39,930 nucleotides of DNA from Robiginitomaculum sp. (GTDB lineage Bacteria; Pseudomonadota; Alphaproteobacteria; Caulobacterales; Maricaulaceae). Where the stretch lies: contig JAESTZ010000070.1 in NCBI GenBank assembly GCA_016763315.1, positions 1-39,930 on the forward strand, written 5' to 3'. Position 1 is the first letter of the stretch, and the number at the start of each line of letters is the position of its first letter. Below the pieces are notes generated by a model that saw nothing but the letters and a program-made list of their open reading frames with translations, made no database searches and was not told the origin of the DNA. The position numbers and the translations under genes are program-made. Of the stretch, positions 1-8,800 are shown piece by piece.

Positions 1-44
1 CTTGTCACTAACACCAACTGGATAGCCACGAAAAGAGGAAATAT

Positions 45-1169
45 ATGTTTTTTGCCGGTTTAATGAGCGGAACCTCAATTGATGCTATGGATGCGGGCTT
101 GATACAGGTGCAGGGCGGTGTGGCTGTTGGAAAGTTCAAGGGCGTTTCAATTACATGGACAACTGTACAGCGCCAGTTATTGCAGCAGGCAGCGATTGAA
201 GCCATTAAATGGAACTTTACCGGCAAACAACCAGAGGTTTTTCATGCGGCATCTAAATTGATTGCAGAGGTCGGTGCCAAGGCTGTTTCACAATTATTGC
301 AAGCAAATAATCTAGTGCAAGAAGATTTACACGCTATCGGGTTTCATGGGCAAACAGTCCTGCATAGACCACCGGCGGTGGGCTTGTTGGGCAAAACATT
401 GCAAATCGGCGATGCTGAATTGCTGGCTAATACCACAGGAAGCAAAGTGGTGTATGATTTTAGAAGTGCCGATATTGAAAATGGCGGACATGGCGCGCCA
501 TTGGCTCCGGCATGGCATTTTGAATTGGCAAAGCGGCGTGCGAAACCGCCAACAGTGTTTCTTAATATTGGTGGTATTAGCAATATTACCTTTATTCCTG
601 ATTTGAGTGGTGAAAAGTCTCAACAACAAATGCTGGCTTTTGATTGCGGGCCGGGTAATGGTCCGCTTGACGCACTGGTTCAGCATCATGGTTTAGGACT
701 AATGGATAAGGACGGTGCGTTGGCTGCTGCTGGAGTAGTAGATCAAACAATAGTTGATAGGGCGGTTGCCCGCCTGCCAAAGGCCGCAGGAGTGGCCTCG
801 TTCGATCGTTGGGAATTTGATCATAAGTGTGTGCAGGGTTTAGAGCTTGTCGATGGTGCAGCAACCCTACTGGAAATCACAGTCCAGGCAATATCTAGGG
901 CAATCAAAGCATTGCCAACTTCACCTGTAGAGGTTTTAGTTAGCGGTGGTGGCCGACTTAATCCCGTAATGATGCAAAGGCTTGCCGCAGCGCTGGATTG
1001 TCCGGTGTTGCCCTGCGAAGCTGCTGGCTTTGATGGCGATATGGTAGAGGCAGAAGCTTTTGCTTGGCTGGCCTCCCTGAAACTATCAGGGCAAGCAAGC
1101 TCATGGCCAAATACTACTGGCGTATTGATGCCGGTTTCAGGTGGCCTTATCTGCGACACTTGCGATTAG
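45..1169 (+). CDS. anmK: Anhydro-N-acetylmuramic acid kinase
   Basis: AnmK phosphorylates and opens 1,6-anhydro-MurNAc released during peptidoglycan turnover, giving MurNAc-6-phosphate for cell-wall recycling in the cytoplasm. The 374-residue product has the family's normal length (about 370) and its ASKHA-fold motifs: GLMSGTS at residues 5-11, GFHGQT at 99-104, NIGGISN at 174-180, FDCGPGN at 199-205, and a late VSGGGRLNP adenosine-site motif. The ATG follows an AGAGGA ribosome site by a few bases. The gene is convergent with the next one and their 3' ends overlap by 23 bp. Only 44 bases precede it, and they show no clear gene. The family assignment is secure; the physiological role is inferred from the family. 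Confidence 0.95.
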   Translation: MFFAGLMSGTSIDAMDAGLIQVQGGVAVGKFKGVSITWTTVQRQLLQQAAIEAIKWNFTGKQPEVFHAASKLIAEVGAKAVSQLLQANNLVQEDLHAIGFHGQTVLHRPPAVGLLGKTLQIGDAELLANTTGSKVVYDFRSADIENGGHGAPLAPAWHFELAKRRAKPPTVFLNIGGISNITFIPDLSGEKSQQQMLAFDCGPGNGPLDALVQHHGLGLMDKDGALAAAGVVDQTIVDRAVARLPKAAGVASFDRWEFDHKCVQGLELVDGAATLLEITVQAISRAIKALPTSPVEVLVSGGGRLNPVMMQRLAAALDCPVLPCEAAGFDGDMVEAEAFAWLASLKLSGQASSWPNTTGVLMPVSGGLICDTCD

Positions 1170-1842
1170 TTTTCACAAACTCTTCAAGGTGCGGGTCACG
1201 AGTGCCGTTTTCCCGATAATTCATATAGGTATCAACTTCGGCTTCTAATTCATCAAGGTGGTCATCAAACAAGTGGCCAGCTCCTTGAATTATCTTGTGG
1301 GAAAGCAATATGCCTTTTTGCAGGCGTATCCTTTCAGCAATTAGTTCAATTTCTTCTGGTGGGCAGATGCGATCTGCAGAGCCATAAAGTAATAATCCAG
1401 AGGCGGGGCACGGAGCTAAAAAACCGAAATCATACATATTCATCGGTGGAGCCATGGATATGAAGCCGCGTACTTCCGGGCGGCGCATCAATAATTGCAT
1501 ACCCAGCCACGCGCCAAACGAATGCCCGGCAACCCAGCAAAAAGAAGCGTTCGGGTTTAATGATTGCAACCAGTCAAGAACTGTTGCTGCGTCTTGCAAC
1601 TCACCTTGTCCCTGATCATATTCTCCTTGCGAGCCGCCAACGCCACGTAAGTTAAAGCGGCAAACCGAGTATCCACGGCGTTTGAATAAATCATACATCG
1701 AGACGATCGGCTTGGCGTTCATTTGCCCGCCACCTTTTGGGTGAGCATGTAAAATAAGCGCTATTGGCGCGTTTGGTTCTGCTGAGGGATGGTAAAAACC
1801 CTCTAGTCTACCTTCTGGGCCGGGGATGATAACTTCTGGCAT
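1147..1842 (-). CDS. Alpha/beta hydrolase (COG2945-like)
   Basis: A 231-residue single-domain alpha/beta hydrolase. The nucleophile elbow is GHSFG with Ser108. The probable acid is Asp157 in GSADRICP and the probable base is His190 in GAGHLF, in the expected order and spacing. An HAHPKGGGQM segment near residue 33 fits the oxyanion-hole loop of the short COG2945 group, whose members are cytoplasmic esterase-like proteins of unknown substrate. No signal peptide is visible. Its 3' end overlaps anmK by 23 bp on the opposite strand, so the two transcripts can form antisense pairs. The substrate cannot be inferred from context. Confidence 0.85.
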   Translation of the reverse strand: MPEVIIPGPEGRLEGFYHPSAEPNAPIALILHAHPKGGGQMNAKPIVSMYDLFKRRGYSVCRFNLRGVGGSQGEYDQGQGELQDAATVLDWLQSLNPNASFCWVAGHSFGAWLGMQLLMRRPEVRGFISMAPPMNMYDFGFLAPCPASGLLLYGSADRICPPEEIELIAERIRLQKGILLSHKIIQGAGHLFDDHLDELEAEVDTYMNYRENGTRDPHLEEFVKTNRKCRR

Positions 1843-1939
1843 ATAAATATCTCTTATGATATAATTGTCTGTTATTTTAGTCTGGTATTTAGGCAGTTGT
1901 GATAAAATAGCTATAAAAAAGTATGTTTTGCATTCAATA

Positions 1940-1964
1940 ATTCTTGACTAGAATGGTCAGGTAT
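1940..1964. promoter_or_regulatory. Probable IscR type-1 operator
   Basis: An imperfect 25-bp palindrome lies in front of iscR. Its core is TGAC (1945-1948) and GTCA (1956-1959) separated by 7 bases. Compared by eye with the Escherichia coli IscR type-1 consensus as I remember it, about 22 of 25 positions agree, including outer AT and GGTAT ends. It also satisfies the looser TGA-N9-TCA pattern of alphaproteobacterial iron/RirA-type boxes. It overlaps a probable -35 element, the position expected for repression by [2Fe-2S]-IscR. The adjacent gene encodes IscR with all cluster ligands, so autoregulation is the simplest reading. Confidence 0.75.
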
Positions 1965-1971
1965 AGTTAAT
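1944..1971 (+). promoter_or_regulatory. Candidate promoter of the iscR-suf operon
   Basis: TTGACT (1944-1949) resembles a sigma-70 -35 box. GTTAAT (1966-1971) is a plausible -10 after a 16-base spacer. The -35 lies inside the IscR-like operator, which would give direct repression. Transcription starting near 1978 would leave a 5' leader of about 95 bases before the iscR ATG. That leader contains a 24-codon open frame (GTG 1990 to TGA 2064). The -10 match is only moderate. Confidence 0.45.
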
Positions 1972-2072
1972 TTAGTTTTTCATTTGCAAGTGTCGATTCT
2001 TCAACATTACAAATCAGCCGGCGTTCTAGCACACATGGTACAGTTCTGGCGAGCAGGGAAGTGAATAAAGTT

Positions 2073-2534
2073 ATGAAACTAAGTGCAAAAGGTAGATATG
2101 CCGTTATTGCTCTGGCTGATTTAGCTTCGATGAAAACGGACAAACCGATCACTTTGGCGGAAATTGCTGACCGACAGGATATTTCCTTGTCTTATCTTGA
2201 GCAGTTGTTTTCCAAGATGCGCCGAAATGGTGTGGTACATGGTGTGCGTGGCCCCGGTGGTGGTTATTCTTTGGTGCGTAGTGCGGATCAAACTTCAATT
2301 GCCGATATTATTCTGGCTGTTGATGAAAATATCAAGGCGACTGCATGTCGTCCCGAGACCGGTCTTGATTGCAAGGGTAAAACTGGAAAATGTTTGGCAC
2401 ATGATCTATGGAGTGAGTTAGGCCAGCATATATATTTGTTTTTAAATTCGATCACTTTGGCTGATGTGCTTGAACGGCGGGTTATCGGCACCGCAGGCGG
2501 TGCTAGGTTTTACGATATGCTTGGGTCAAAATAA
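2073..2534 (+). CDS. iscR: Fe-S cluster regulator IscR (Rrf2 family)
   Basis: An Rrf2-family winged-helix regulator that senses Fe-S status through a [2Fe-2S] cluster. From ATG 2073 the product is 153 residues and starts MKLSAKGRYAV, the family's usual N terminus. A GTG at 2061 would add four residues but sits directly against the AGGGAA ribosome site, so ATG 2073 is preferred. The recognition region is about residues 38-66 (SLSYLEQLF to PGGGY). Cys92, Cys100, Cys107 and His110 match the three cysteines and the histidine that hold the cluster in enteric IscR, with slightly longer spacing. The stop overlaps the next start as TAATG. IscR rather than RirA is favoured by the CLAHDLW segment. Confidence 0.9.
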   Translation: MKLSAKGRYAVIALADLASMKTDKPITLAEIADRQDISLSYLEQLFSKMRRNGVVHGVRGPGGGYSLVRSADQTSIADIILAVDENIKATACRPETGLDCKGKTGKCLAHDLWSELGQHIYLFLNSITLADVLERRVIGTAGGARFYDMLGSK

Positions 2535-3667
2535 TGGGCACTTACCTTGATTATAATGCGATGGCTCCAATGCGGCGTTCGGCGCTAAATGCTATGAATA
2601 ATGCCTATGAACAGGTCGGTAATCCGTCTTCTGTTCACGGGTTTGGACGTATTGCAAAGCAAGCTTTAGAAAAAGCAAGACAACAAGTGGCGCAAGCAAT
2701 TAAATCTAGTCCTGATGATCTGGTGTTTACCAGTGGTGGAACCGAAAGTAATAATCTGGCAATAAAGAATGCTGTTGATGTTTTAGGGGTGAGAAAAATA
2801 TTACTTTCTCCTTGTGAACACCCAAGCAATTTAATAGCAGCAGAGCAAAGCGGTGCAGATATCATATACTTGCCAATGCTTGCTGACGGCCTGATAGATA
2901 TTACGTTGTTCGAGCAAGTAGTTTTACAACAAAAAGAGCCATTTATGGCGGTTGTTATGTTGGCAAATAATGAAACCGGAATAATTCAACCCCTGCGGAG
3001 AATTGCCGACATTGTTCATGAAAATGATGGTTTTTTGCATGTTGATGCAGCTCAGGCTTTTGGTAAAATTCCGGTCAGTTTTGGCCAAATTAGTGCCGAT
3101 ACTATGACCTTGGCTGCCCATAAGGTTGGCGGGCCAATCGGTGTTGGAGCTTTGGTTGTGCGTTGTGGTTTGAGTTTGCGTGGACAAATGCTTGGCGGCG
3201 GACAAGAGTCTGGTCGGCGCGGTGGCACATCGAATGTGCCTGCAATTACAGGGTTTGCGGTGGCAGCTAATGAGGCTGTGTCCGAGCTTGCTGAGTTTGC
3301 TGCGCTGTATGGTAAGATTGATACTTTGGCCGAGATGATGCGCAAGTTTTCTCCTGACTTGGTGGTGTTTGGCGAAGATGTTGATTGTTTGCCAAATACT
3401 TTATGCTGTGCGGCTACTGGTTTTTCCTCACAAACACAGGTTATGGCTCTTGATCTGTCTGGATTTGCTATTTCTGCTGGTTCTGCCTGTTCTTCTGGCA
3501 AGGTTAAGTCCAGTCATGTTTTAAAGGCGATGAATGTTCCCGACAATTTGGCTAAGTGTGCGGTTAGAATTTCAATTGGCCGCGACATAACAGACCAACA
3601 GTTGAAACTATTTGCCAATGCTTGGGGGCTTGCTTATGAGCAGGCGACAAGAGGGGAGGTTGCGTAA
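2534..3667 (+). CDS. Cysteine desulfurase, IscS/NifS type
   Basis: A PLP enzyme that removes sulfur from cysteine as a persulfide for Fe-S assembly. The 377-residue class-V aminotransferase fold shows PLP Lys187 in AAHKVGGP, Asp151 in HVDAAQ, and catalytic Cys319 in SAGSACSSG on the mobile loop typical of IscS/NifS. The substrate pocket [12 protein letters not shown] is intact. It starts within the iscR stop (TAATG) and ends within the sufB start in the same way, so translation is probably coupled. It is the first of two desulfurases in this operon; the second is SufS. It is shorter than E. coli IscS (404). The sulfur acceptor cannot be determined from sequence. Confidence 0.92.
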   Translation: MGTYLDYNAMAPMRRSALNAMNNAYEQVGNPSSVHGFGRIAKQALEKARQQVAQAIKSSPDDLVFTSGGTESNNLAIKNAVDVLGVRKILLSPCEHPSNLIAAEQSGADIIYLPMLADGLIDITLFEQVVLQQKEPFMAVVMLANNETGIIQPLRRIADIVHENDGFLHVDAAQAFGKIPVSFGQISADTMTLAAHKVGGPIGVGALVVRCGLSLRGQMLGGGQESGRRGGTSNVPAITGFAVAANEAVSELAEFAALYGKIDTLAEMMRKFSPDLVVFGEDVDCLPNTLCCAATGFSSQTQVMALDLSGFAISAGSACSSGKVKSSHVLKAMNVPDNLAKCAVRISIGRDITDQQLKLFANAWGLAYEQATRGEVA

Positions 3668-5157
3668 TGCAAAAAGTTAAAGACAGTATTGATCAAAATA
3701 CAGTTGATGCCGCCAGAGCTTTGGAGGCAGATAAATATGAACATGGTTTTAGTACAGATATAGAAACTGAATATGCTCCTAAGGGTTTGAACGAAGAAGT
3801 TATTCGTTTCATTTCCGACAAAAAGAAAGAGCCTAAATGGTTGCTTGATTGGCGGTTGGCAGCTTTTGAGCGCTGGAAAACTATGGAAGAGCCGACATGG
3901 GCAATGGTCAATTACCCCAAAATTGATTATCAGGACATTTATTATTATGCCGCGCCCAAGGCGGCCGGATCCGGGCCTAAAAGTCTTGATGAAATTGATC
4001 CTGAAATTTTGGCGACTTATGCCAAATTGGGTATTCCCCTGCGCGAACAAGAGGTTTTAGCCGGCGTTGAGGGTGCGCCAAAAGTTGCGGTAGATGCGGT
4101 ATTTGATTCAGTTTCTGTGGCCACTACTTTTCGTGATGAATTGGCAAAGTCCGGGGTGATATTCTGCTCTTTTTCCGAGGCCGTGCATGATTATCCTGAA
4201 CTGGTACGTAAATACCTTGGGACAGTAGTACCGCCAAGCGATAATTTCTTTGCTACATTAAATACTGCCGTGTTCTCTGATGGGACATTTGTTTATATTC
4301 CAAAAGGGGTGCGTTGCCCGATGGAATTGTCAACTTACTTTCGTATGAATGCCGAAGGCAGCGGGCAGTTTGAACGCACCTTAATCATAGCCGAAGAGGG
4401 GTCTTATGTCTCTTATCTGGAGGGCTGTACCGCGCCAATGCGTGACGAAAACCAATTGCATGCGGCAGTGGTCGAGCTGGTGGTGCTGGATGACGCAGAA
4501 ATAAAATACTCAACGGTGCAAAATTGGTGGCCTGGCGATAAAGAAGGTAAAGGCGGAGTTTATAATTTTGTTACCAAGCGTGGTGATTGCCGTGGTAAAA
4601 ACTCGCATATTTCATGGACACAAGTAGAAACCGGGTCGGCGATTACTTGGAAATATCCATCTTGTATTTTGCGCGGTGATGGCTCGTCTGGCGAGTTTTA
4701 TTCGATTGCCATCACGAATGGCTATCAACAAGCAGATACCGGCACCAAAATGATCCACTTGGGCAAAGACACTACCTCACGGATTATCTCGAAAGGTATA
4801 TCCGCAGGACATGCACAAAACACTTATCGCGGACAAGTTAGCGTGCATCGAAAAGCTGAAAACGCTCGTAATTTCACCCAGTGCGATAGCTTACTTATTG
4901 GTGATTTATGTGGAGCGCACACAGTACCCTATGTGGATGTGGCGCGTGCCGATGCCCATATGGAACATGAGGCTACCACAACCAGATTATCAGAAGACCA
5001 GTTGTTTTATTGCCAGCAACGGGGCTTGGATATGGAAGAAGCCACCGCTTTGCTGGTCAATGGTTTTGCCCGTGAAGTAATGCAAAAATTGCCAATGGAA
5101 TTTGCCGTCGAAGCGCAGGCCTTGGTAGCTATAAGTCTGGAAGGAAGTGTCGGGTAA
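3667..5157 (+). CDS. sufB: Fe-S scaffold subunit SufB
   Basis: SufB forms the SufBC2D scaffold on which nascent clusters are assembled. At 496 residues it matches E. coli SufB (495). Cys406 in [11 protein letters not shown], His434 and Glu435 in HMEHEATTT correspond, shifted by one, to the E. coli residues C405, H433 and E434 implicated in sulfur receipt and cluster assembly. The C-terminal [16 protein letters not shown] segment is the SufB/SufD family signature. It follows the IscS-type gene with a 1-base overlap and overlaps the cupin start likewise. Nothing is truncated. Confidence 0.97.
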   Translation: MQKVKDSIDQNTVDAARALEADKYEHGFSTDIETEYAPKGLNEEVIRFISDKKKEPKWLLDWRLAAFERWKTMEEPTWAMVNYPKIDYQDIYYYAAPKAAGSGPKSLDEIDPEILATYAKLGIPLREQEVLAGVEGAPKVAVDAVFDSVSVATTFRDELAKSGVIFCSFSEAVHDYPELVRKYLGTVVPPSDNFFATLNTAVFSDGTFVYIPKGVRCPMELSTYFRMNAEGSGQFERTLIIAEEGSYVSYLEGCTAPMRDENQLHAAVVELVVLDDAEIKYSTVQNWWPGDKEGKGGVYNFVTKRGDCRGKNSHISWTQVETGSAITWKYPSCILRGDGSSGEFYSIAITNGYQQADTGTKMIHLGKDTTSRIISKGISAGHAQNTYRGQVSVHRKAENARNFTQCDSLLIGDLCGAHTVPYVDVARADAHMEHEATTTRLSEDQLFYCQQRGLDMEEATALLVNGFAREVMQKLPMEFAVEAQALVAISLEGSVG

Positions 5158-5666
5158 TGAGCGATGCCAAAAAACCGGTTATTAGCCTGGACGATGTACC
5201 GATGATGGACTTTGGAAATGGTGGGAAATTTGCCGCCAAACTAGGGCGTATCGGGCCATTACTTGGTGCGAAAAACCTTGGCTGTATGTTGACTATTGTG
5301 CCGCCGGGTAAGCGTGCCTTTCCACATCATGCGCATCTAAATGATGATGAAATGATGGTGATATTGGAAGGCGAGGCCGATTATCGCTTTGGCGAAGATA
5401 CTTATCCAGTAAAAGCCGGCGATGTATTGGGTGCGCCTCCGGGCGGCGCAGAGGTTGCGCATCAACTAATTAACACTGGCGATACTGATCTGAAATATCT
5501 GGCGTTTTCAACCTTGTCCGACACTATGGTGGTGGTATATCCGGATTCAGATAAATTTGTTGTTTCTGCTGGTATTCCGGAGAATGCCACGCCGGGCGAA
5601 GCCAAGTTTCGGCATTTAGGTTATAGCGGGCAAGGTAAAGCCGATTATTTTGATGGTGAAGAGTAA
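5157..5666 (+). CDS. Cupin-domain protein inside the suf operon
   Basis: A 169-residue single-domain cupin of unknown function. Motif 1 contains His58, His60 and Glu65 (HAHLNDDE) followed by EG. Motif 2, GDVLGAPPGG, leads to His102 in AHQLIN. All four usual metal ligands are present, so a metal-binding cupin is likely. No signal peptide or membrane segment is seen, which suggests a cytoplasmic protein. Its ATG overlaps the sufB stop (TAATG) and sufC follows after 2 bases, so it must be translated with the Suf scaffold. Cupins are not part of the textbook SufABCDSE set. Iron sensing, metal delivery, thiol dioxygenase-like activity or small-molecule binding are all possible, and the sequence does not decide. 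Confidence 0.88.
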   Translation: MSDAKKPVISLDDVPMMDFGNGGKFAAKLGRIGPLLGAKNLGCMLTIVPPGKRAFPHHAHLNDDEMMVILEGEADYRFGEDTYPVKAGDVLGAPPGGAEVAHQLINTGDTDLKYLAFSTLSDTMVVVYPDSDKFVVSAGIPENATPGEAKFRHLGYSGQGKADYFDGEE

Positions 5667-5668
5667 TT

Positions 5669-6424
5669 ATGATTGAGATCAATAAATTAACAGTAGGAAT
5701 TGCCGGCGAGACTGGCAATATTTTGCAAGGCCTTTCCTTGTCAATTCCGGCAGGTGAAGTGCATGCGATAATGGGGCCTAATGGCACTGGTAAGTCGACT
5801 TTGGCTAATGTAATCGCCGGACGAGAAGATTATGAAGTGCGCGATGGTTCAGTCTTGTTTTCTGGGCAGGATTTGCTGGACTTAGATCCTGAAATAAGGG
5901 CTGCCAAGGGTGTGTTTTTATCATTTCAATATCCGGTGGAAATTCCCGGGGTGCCAGTAATGACATTTATCCGTGCGGCATTGAATGCCCAGCGTAAAAC
6001 CAGAGATGAAGATAAAATTTCAGCACCAGAATTTTTAAAATTAATCCGCGAGCAAGCCGGTTTATTGAAGATTAAACCGGAAATGCTCAAACGCTCAGTA
6101 AATGTCGGGTTTTCCGGTGGTGAGAAGAAACGTTTGGAAATACTACAAATGGCGATGCTGAAGCCAAAGTTTATGGTGCTTGATGAAACTGATTCCGGTC
6201 TTGATATTGATGCATTAAAAGTTGTGGCCGATGGAGTGAACTCTTTGCGTGGAGCCGACCGCTCTATGTTGGTGATAACTCATTATCAGCGGTTATTGGA
6301 TTATATCCAACCGGATCGGGTACATGTGATGGCGGCCGGGAAAATCGTAAAGTCCGGCGGGCCAGAGCTAGCTCTTGATTTGGAAAAAAACGGTTATGAT
6401 CAATATATCGAGGCGGCGGCGTGA
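5669..6424 (+). CDS. sufC: Fe-S assembly ATPase SufC
   Basis: SufC is the ABC-type ATPase that drives conformational change in SufBC2D. In the 251-residue protein the Walker A is GPNGTGKST (36-44, Lys42), the signature is FSGGEKKR (148-155), and the Walker B ends at Asp172-Glu173 in MVLDETDSGLD. The ETDSGLD wording is characteristic of SufC rather than of transporter ATPases, and no membrane permease is nearby. The length matches the family (about 248). Its TGA overlaps the GTG start of sufD by 4 bases (GTGA). Confidence 0.97.
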   Translation: MIEINKLTVGIAGETGNILQGLSLSIPAGEVHAIMGPNGTGKSTLANVIAGREDYEVRDGSVLFSGQDLLDLDPEIRAAKGVFLSFQYPVEIPGVPVMTFIRAALNAQRKTRDEDKISAPEFLKLIREQAGLLKIKPEMLKRSVNVGFSGGEKKRLEILQMAMLKPKFMVLDETDSGLDIDALKVVADGVNSLRGADRSMLVITHYQRLLDYIQPDRVHVMAAGKIVKSGGPELALDLEKNGYDQYIEAAA

Positions 6425-7554
6425 ACCAAATGGTTTCCATAAGTCAGGCAGAAGCCGCACTTGGTAAGATGTTTGCTGCACAAGCTAATGCTGCTGATCA
6501 GGTGGAGCGTTTTGAACGGTTTGCCGAGGTAGGTTTGCCACACCCACGGGACGAAAAGTGGCGATGGACAGATTTACACGGAGCCATCACTAAGTTCAGT
6601 AAACGTGCTGCGGCAATTAAGAATGATGCTTACGTTACCTTAGATGGTGTCACGCAAACAGAATTTGTGTCTAAAAAAAATGACCTGATTAGTTTGCTGG
6701 CGGCTGGACTGTCTACGGCTAATTCTATTGCCGAATTTGTAATTGATAGAACTCCTGATAAAGTTTTGAAATTGCAAACTAATTGTAACAGCACCCTTAG
6801 TGGTTCTTTAGTGCAGATACGGGTGAAATCCGGTTGTTCTGTGGTGCTGATCGAAGACAATAATCAGATAAACAACGGTTTTGCCGTTAATTCCAGAGAG
6901 TTCATTGTTGAATATGATGCAAGTTTAACCCGTATTTTGGTAAACAAACATTCACCTGATCAAACTCGGATCAATCAGGCTTTTGTCGAAATTGGCCAAA
7001 ACGGTTATTATCATCAATATACCCTTGATTTTGGTGCTCATCTTTCACGCAACCAGACCCATATCAGCTTGCTTGGTGATAATACGAACATAGCCGTTAA
7101 TGGTGCATATCTGCTGTTTGATAATTGCAAATCCGATATGACCAGTGTGATCTCTCATCAAGCTTTAAGCGGCGTAACCAGACAGTTGGTGAAAGGCGTA
7201 GTTTTTGACCAAGCCAAGGCCGTGTTTCAAGGTAAATTTCATGTGGCAAAATCGGCGCAACAAACCGATGCAAAAATGGGTCATCACACTGTTTTGTTAG
7301 GTGATGCAGCACGGGTTCAGGCCAAGCCGGAGTTGGAAATATACGCTGATGATGTTGCTTGTGCTCATGGAAATACTGTTGGCGCACTTGATGATGCGGC
7401 TCTTTTTTACATGCGACAGCGAGGACTTTCAGAAACGCAAGCCCGGGCATTGTTGATACGGGCGTTTGTAATTGAAACACTTGATAAGTTACCAGCGGAA
7501 ATTGCCAAGGATTTGACGGCAGATATTGATAATTGGTTGGAGGGGCGGCAATGA
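6421..7554 (+). CDS. sufD: Fe-S scaffold subunit SufD
   Basis: SufD pairs with SufB in the SufBC2D scaffold and helps with iron acquisition. The 377-residue protein has the early EKWRWTDL segment and the C-terminal ALFYMRQRGLSETQARALLI segment shared with SufB. HGNTVGALD contains the conserved histidine of the SufB/SufD interface. GTG 6421 is chosen because it gives a 4-base GTGA overlap with sufC. An in-frame ATG at 6430 is the alternative and would remove only three residues. The central region is more diverged than in SufB, as is usual. Confidence 0.94.
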   Translation: MNQMVSISQAEAALGKMFAAQANAADQVERFERFAEVGLPHPRDEKWRWTDLHGAITKFSKRAAAIKNDAYVTLDGVTQTEFVSKKNDLISLLAAGLSTANSIAEFVIDRTPDKVLKLQTNCNSTLSGSLVQIRVKSGCSVVLIEDNNQINNGFAVNSREFIVEYDASLTRILVNKHSPDQTRINQAFVEIGQNGYYHQYTLDFGAHLSRNQTHISLLGDNTNIAVNGAYLLFDNCKSDMTSVISHQALSGVTRQLVKGVVFDQAKAVFQGKFHVAKSAQQTDAKMGHHTVLLGDAARVQAKPELEIYADDVACAHGNTVGALDDAALFYMRQRGLSETQARALLIRAFVIETLDKLPAEIAKDLTADIDNWLEGRQ

Positions 7555-8795
7555 GTGCGTCATTTTTGCAAAAACCTGCTAGCTTTGATGCATACGCCCT
7601 TCGTTCTGAATTTGCTATTTTAGGACGTGAGATAAATGACAAGCCATTGGTTTATCTTGATAATGCAGCATCGGCGCAAAAACCAGCGTGTGTAATTGAG
7701 GCCATGCGCGAGATGGTCGATCATTCGTATGCCAATGTGCACCGTGGTCTGCATACCTTGGCTAATGAAACTACGGAGGTTTTTGAAAATACACGTAAAA
7801 CGGTGGCAAATTTTTTAAATGCCAAGTCGGATCAGGAAATCATTCTAACCAGTGGCGCGACAGCAGCGATTAACCTGCTGGCTAGTAGTTTCGGACAAAG
7901 CCTGCAATCTGGTGATGAAATTATCCTGTCAGAGATGGAGCACCATTCCAATATCGTTCCTTGGCACTTTTTGCGCCAAAGCAAAGGCGTGGTTTTACGC
8001 TGGGTGCCAGTTACCGATCTTGGTGAGCTGGATATGGCAGCTTATGAAAAACTATTTTCGGCAAAAACAAAGCTGGTGACATTAACTCATATGTCTAATG
8101 TGCTGGGGACTATCGTTGATGCAAAAAAAATCATTGGAATTGCGCACGAACATGGGGTGAAGGTCTTGTTAGATGGCTCGCAAGCAGCTGTTCATACTCC
8201 AATTGACGTGCAAGACCTCGACGTGGATTTTTATGCTATAACTGGACATAAGTTATATGGCCCTACCGGCATTGGTGCGCTTTATGGCAAATATGATGCA
8301 TTAAATGCTTTGCCGCCATGGCAAGGCGGCGGCGAGATGGTGCAATCAGTATCAAAAGACAATATTACCTATGCTGACCCACCATATCGGTTTGAGGCCG
8401 GAACTCCACCGATTATAGAAGCTGCTGGTTTTGGTGCGGCGTTGAACTGGCTGCAAGATTTAGATCGTGACGCACTGGCTGCACATGAAGATTTGTTGTT
8501 GCAGCTAGTTGAAGACGGTCTACGGCAGCATAATGATATTCAAATTATCGGTCAGGCATCGGGTAAGGGTGCGGTGTGTAGTTTTACTATTGATGGCATG
8601 CACGCTCACGATATTGCCCAGTTAATGGATAAATATGGAATTGCTATACGTGCCGGCACTCATTGCGCCGAGCCGTTAATGCGAAGGTTCGGTGTTTCGT
8701 CAAGTTGCCGGGTTAGTTTTGCTGCTTATAACCTTGAGGAAGAAGTTGATATTTTCTTGCAGGCATTAAGCAAAGTACGGAAATTTTTGGAGTAG
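7551..8795 (+). CDS. sufS: Cysteine desulfurase SufS
   Basis: Group-II PLP cysteine desulfurase supplying persulfide sulfur to the SufBCD scaffold. ATG 7551 is chosen because it overlaps the sufD stop (ATGA) and lies 5 bases after a GGAGGGG ribosome site; a TTG at 7533 has no such support. The 414-residue product has PLP Lys234 in TGHKLYGPTG, the His131-His132 pair in EMEHHSN, and catalytic Cys372 in RAGTHCAEPLMRRFG, the SufS-type loop. E. coli SufS has 406 residues. It normally needs a SufE or SufU partner, and neither is encoded in this window. Confidence 0.96.
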   Translation: MSASFLQKPASFDAYALRSEFAILGREINDKPLVYLDNAASAQKPACVIEAMREMVDHSYANVHRGLHTLANETTEVFENTRKTVANFLNAKSDQEIILTSGATAAINLLASSFGQSLQSGDEIILSEMEHHSNIVPWHFLRQSKGVVLRWVPVTDLGELDMAAYEKLFSAKTKLVTLTHMSNVLGTIVDAKKIIGIAHEHGVKVLLDGSQAAVHTPIDVQDLDVDFYAITGHKLYGPTGIGALYGKYDALNALPPWQGGGEMVQSVSKDNITYADPPYRFEAGTPPIIEAAGFGAALNWLQDLDRDALAAHEDLLLQLVEDGLRQHNDIQIIGQASGKGAVCSFTIDGMHAHDIAQLMDKYGIAIRAGTHCAEPLMRRFGVSSSCRVSFAAYNLEEEVDIFLQALSKVRKFLE

Positions 8796-8800
8796 AGATA

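Noticed and set aside
1944-1967. TTGACT with TATAGT as a promoter pair
   Set aside because: The spacer is only 12 bases. GTTAAT at 1966-1971 with a 16-base spacer is more credible.
7533-7550. TTG start extending sufS upstream
   Set aside because: ATG 7551 has a GGAGGGG site and an ATGA overlap with sufD, and the extra residues are not family sequence.
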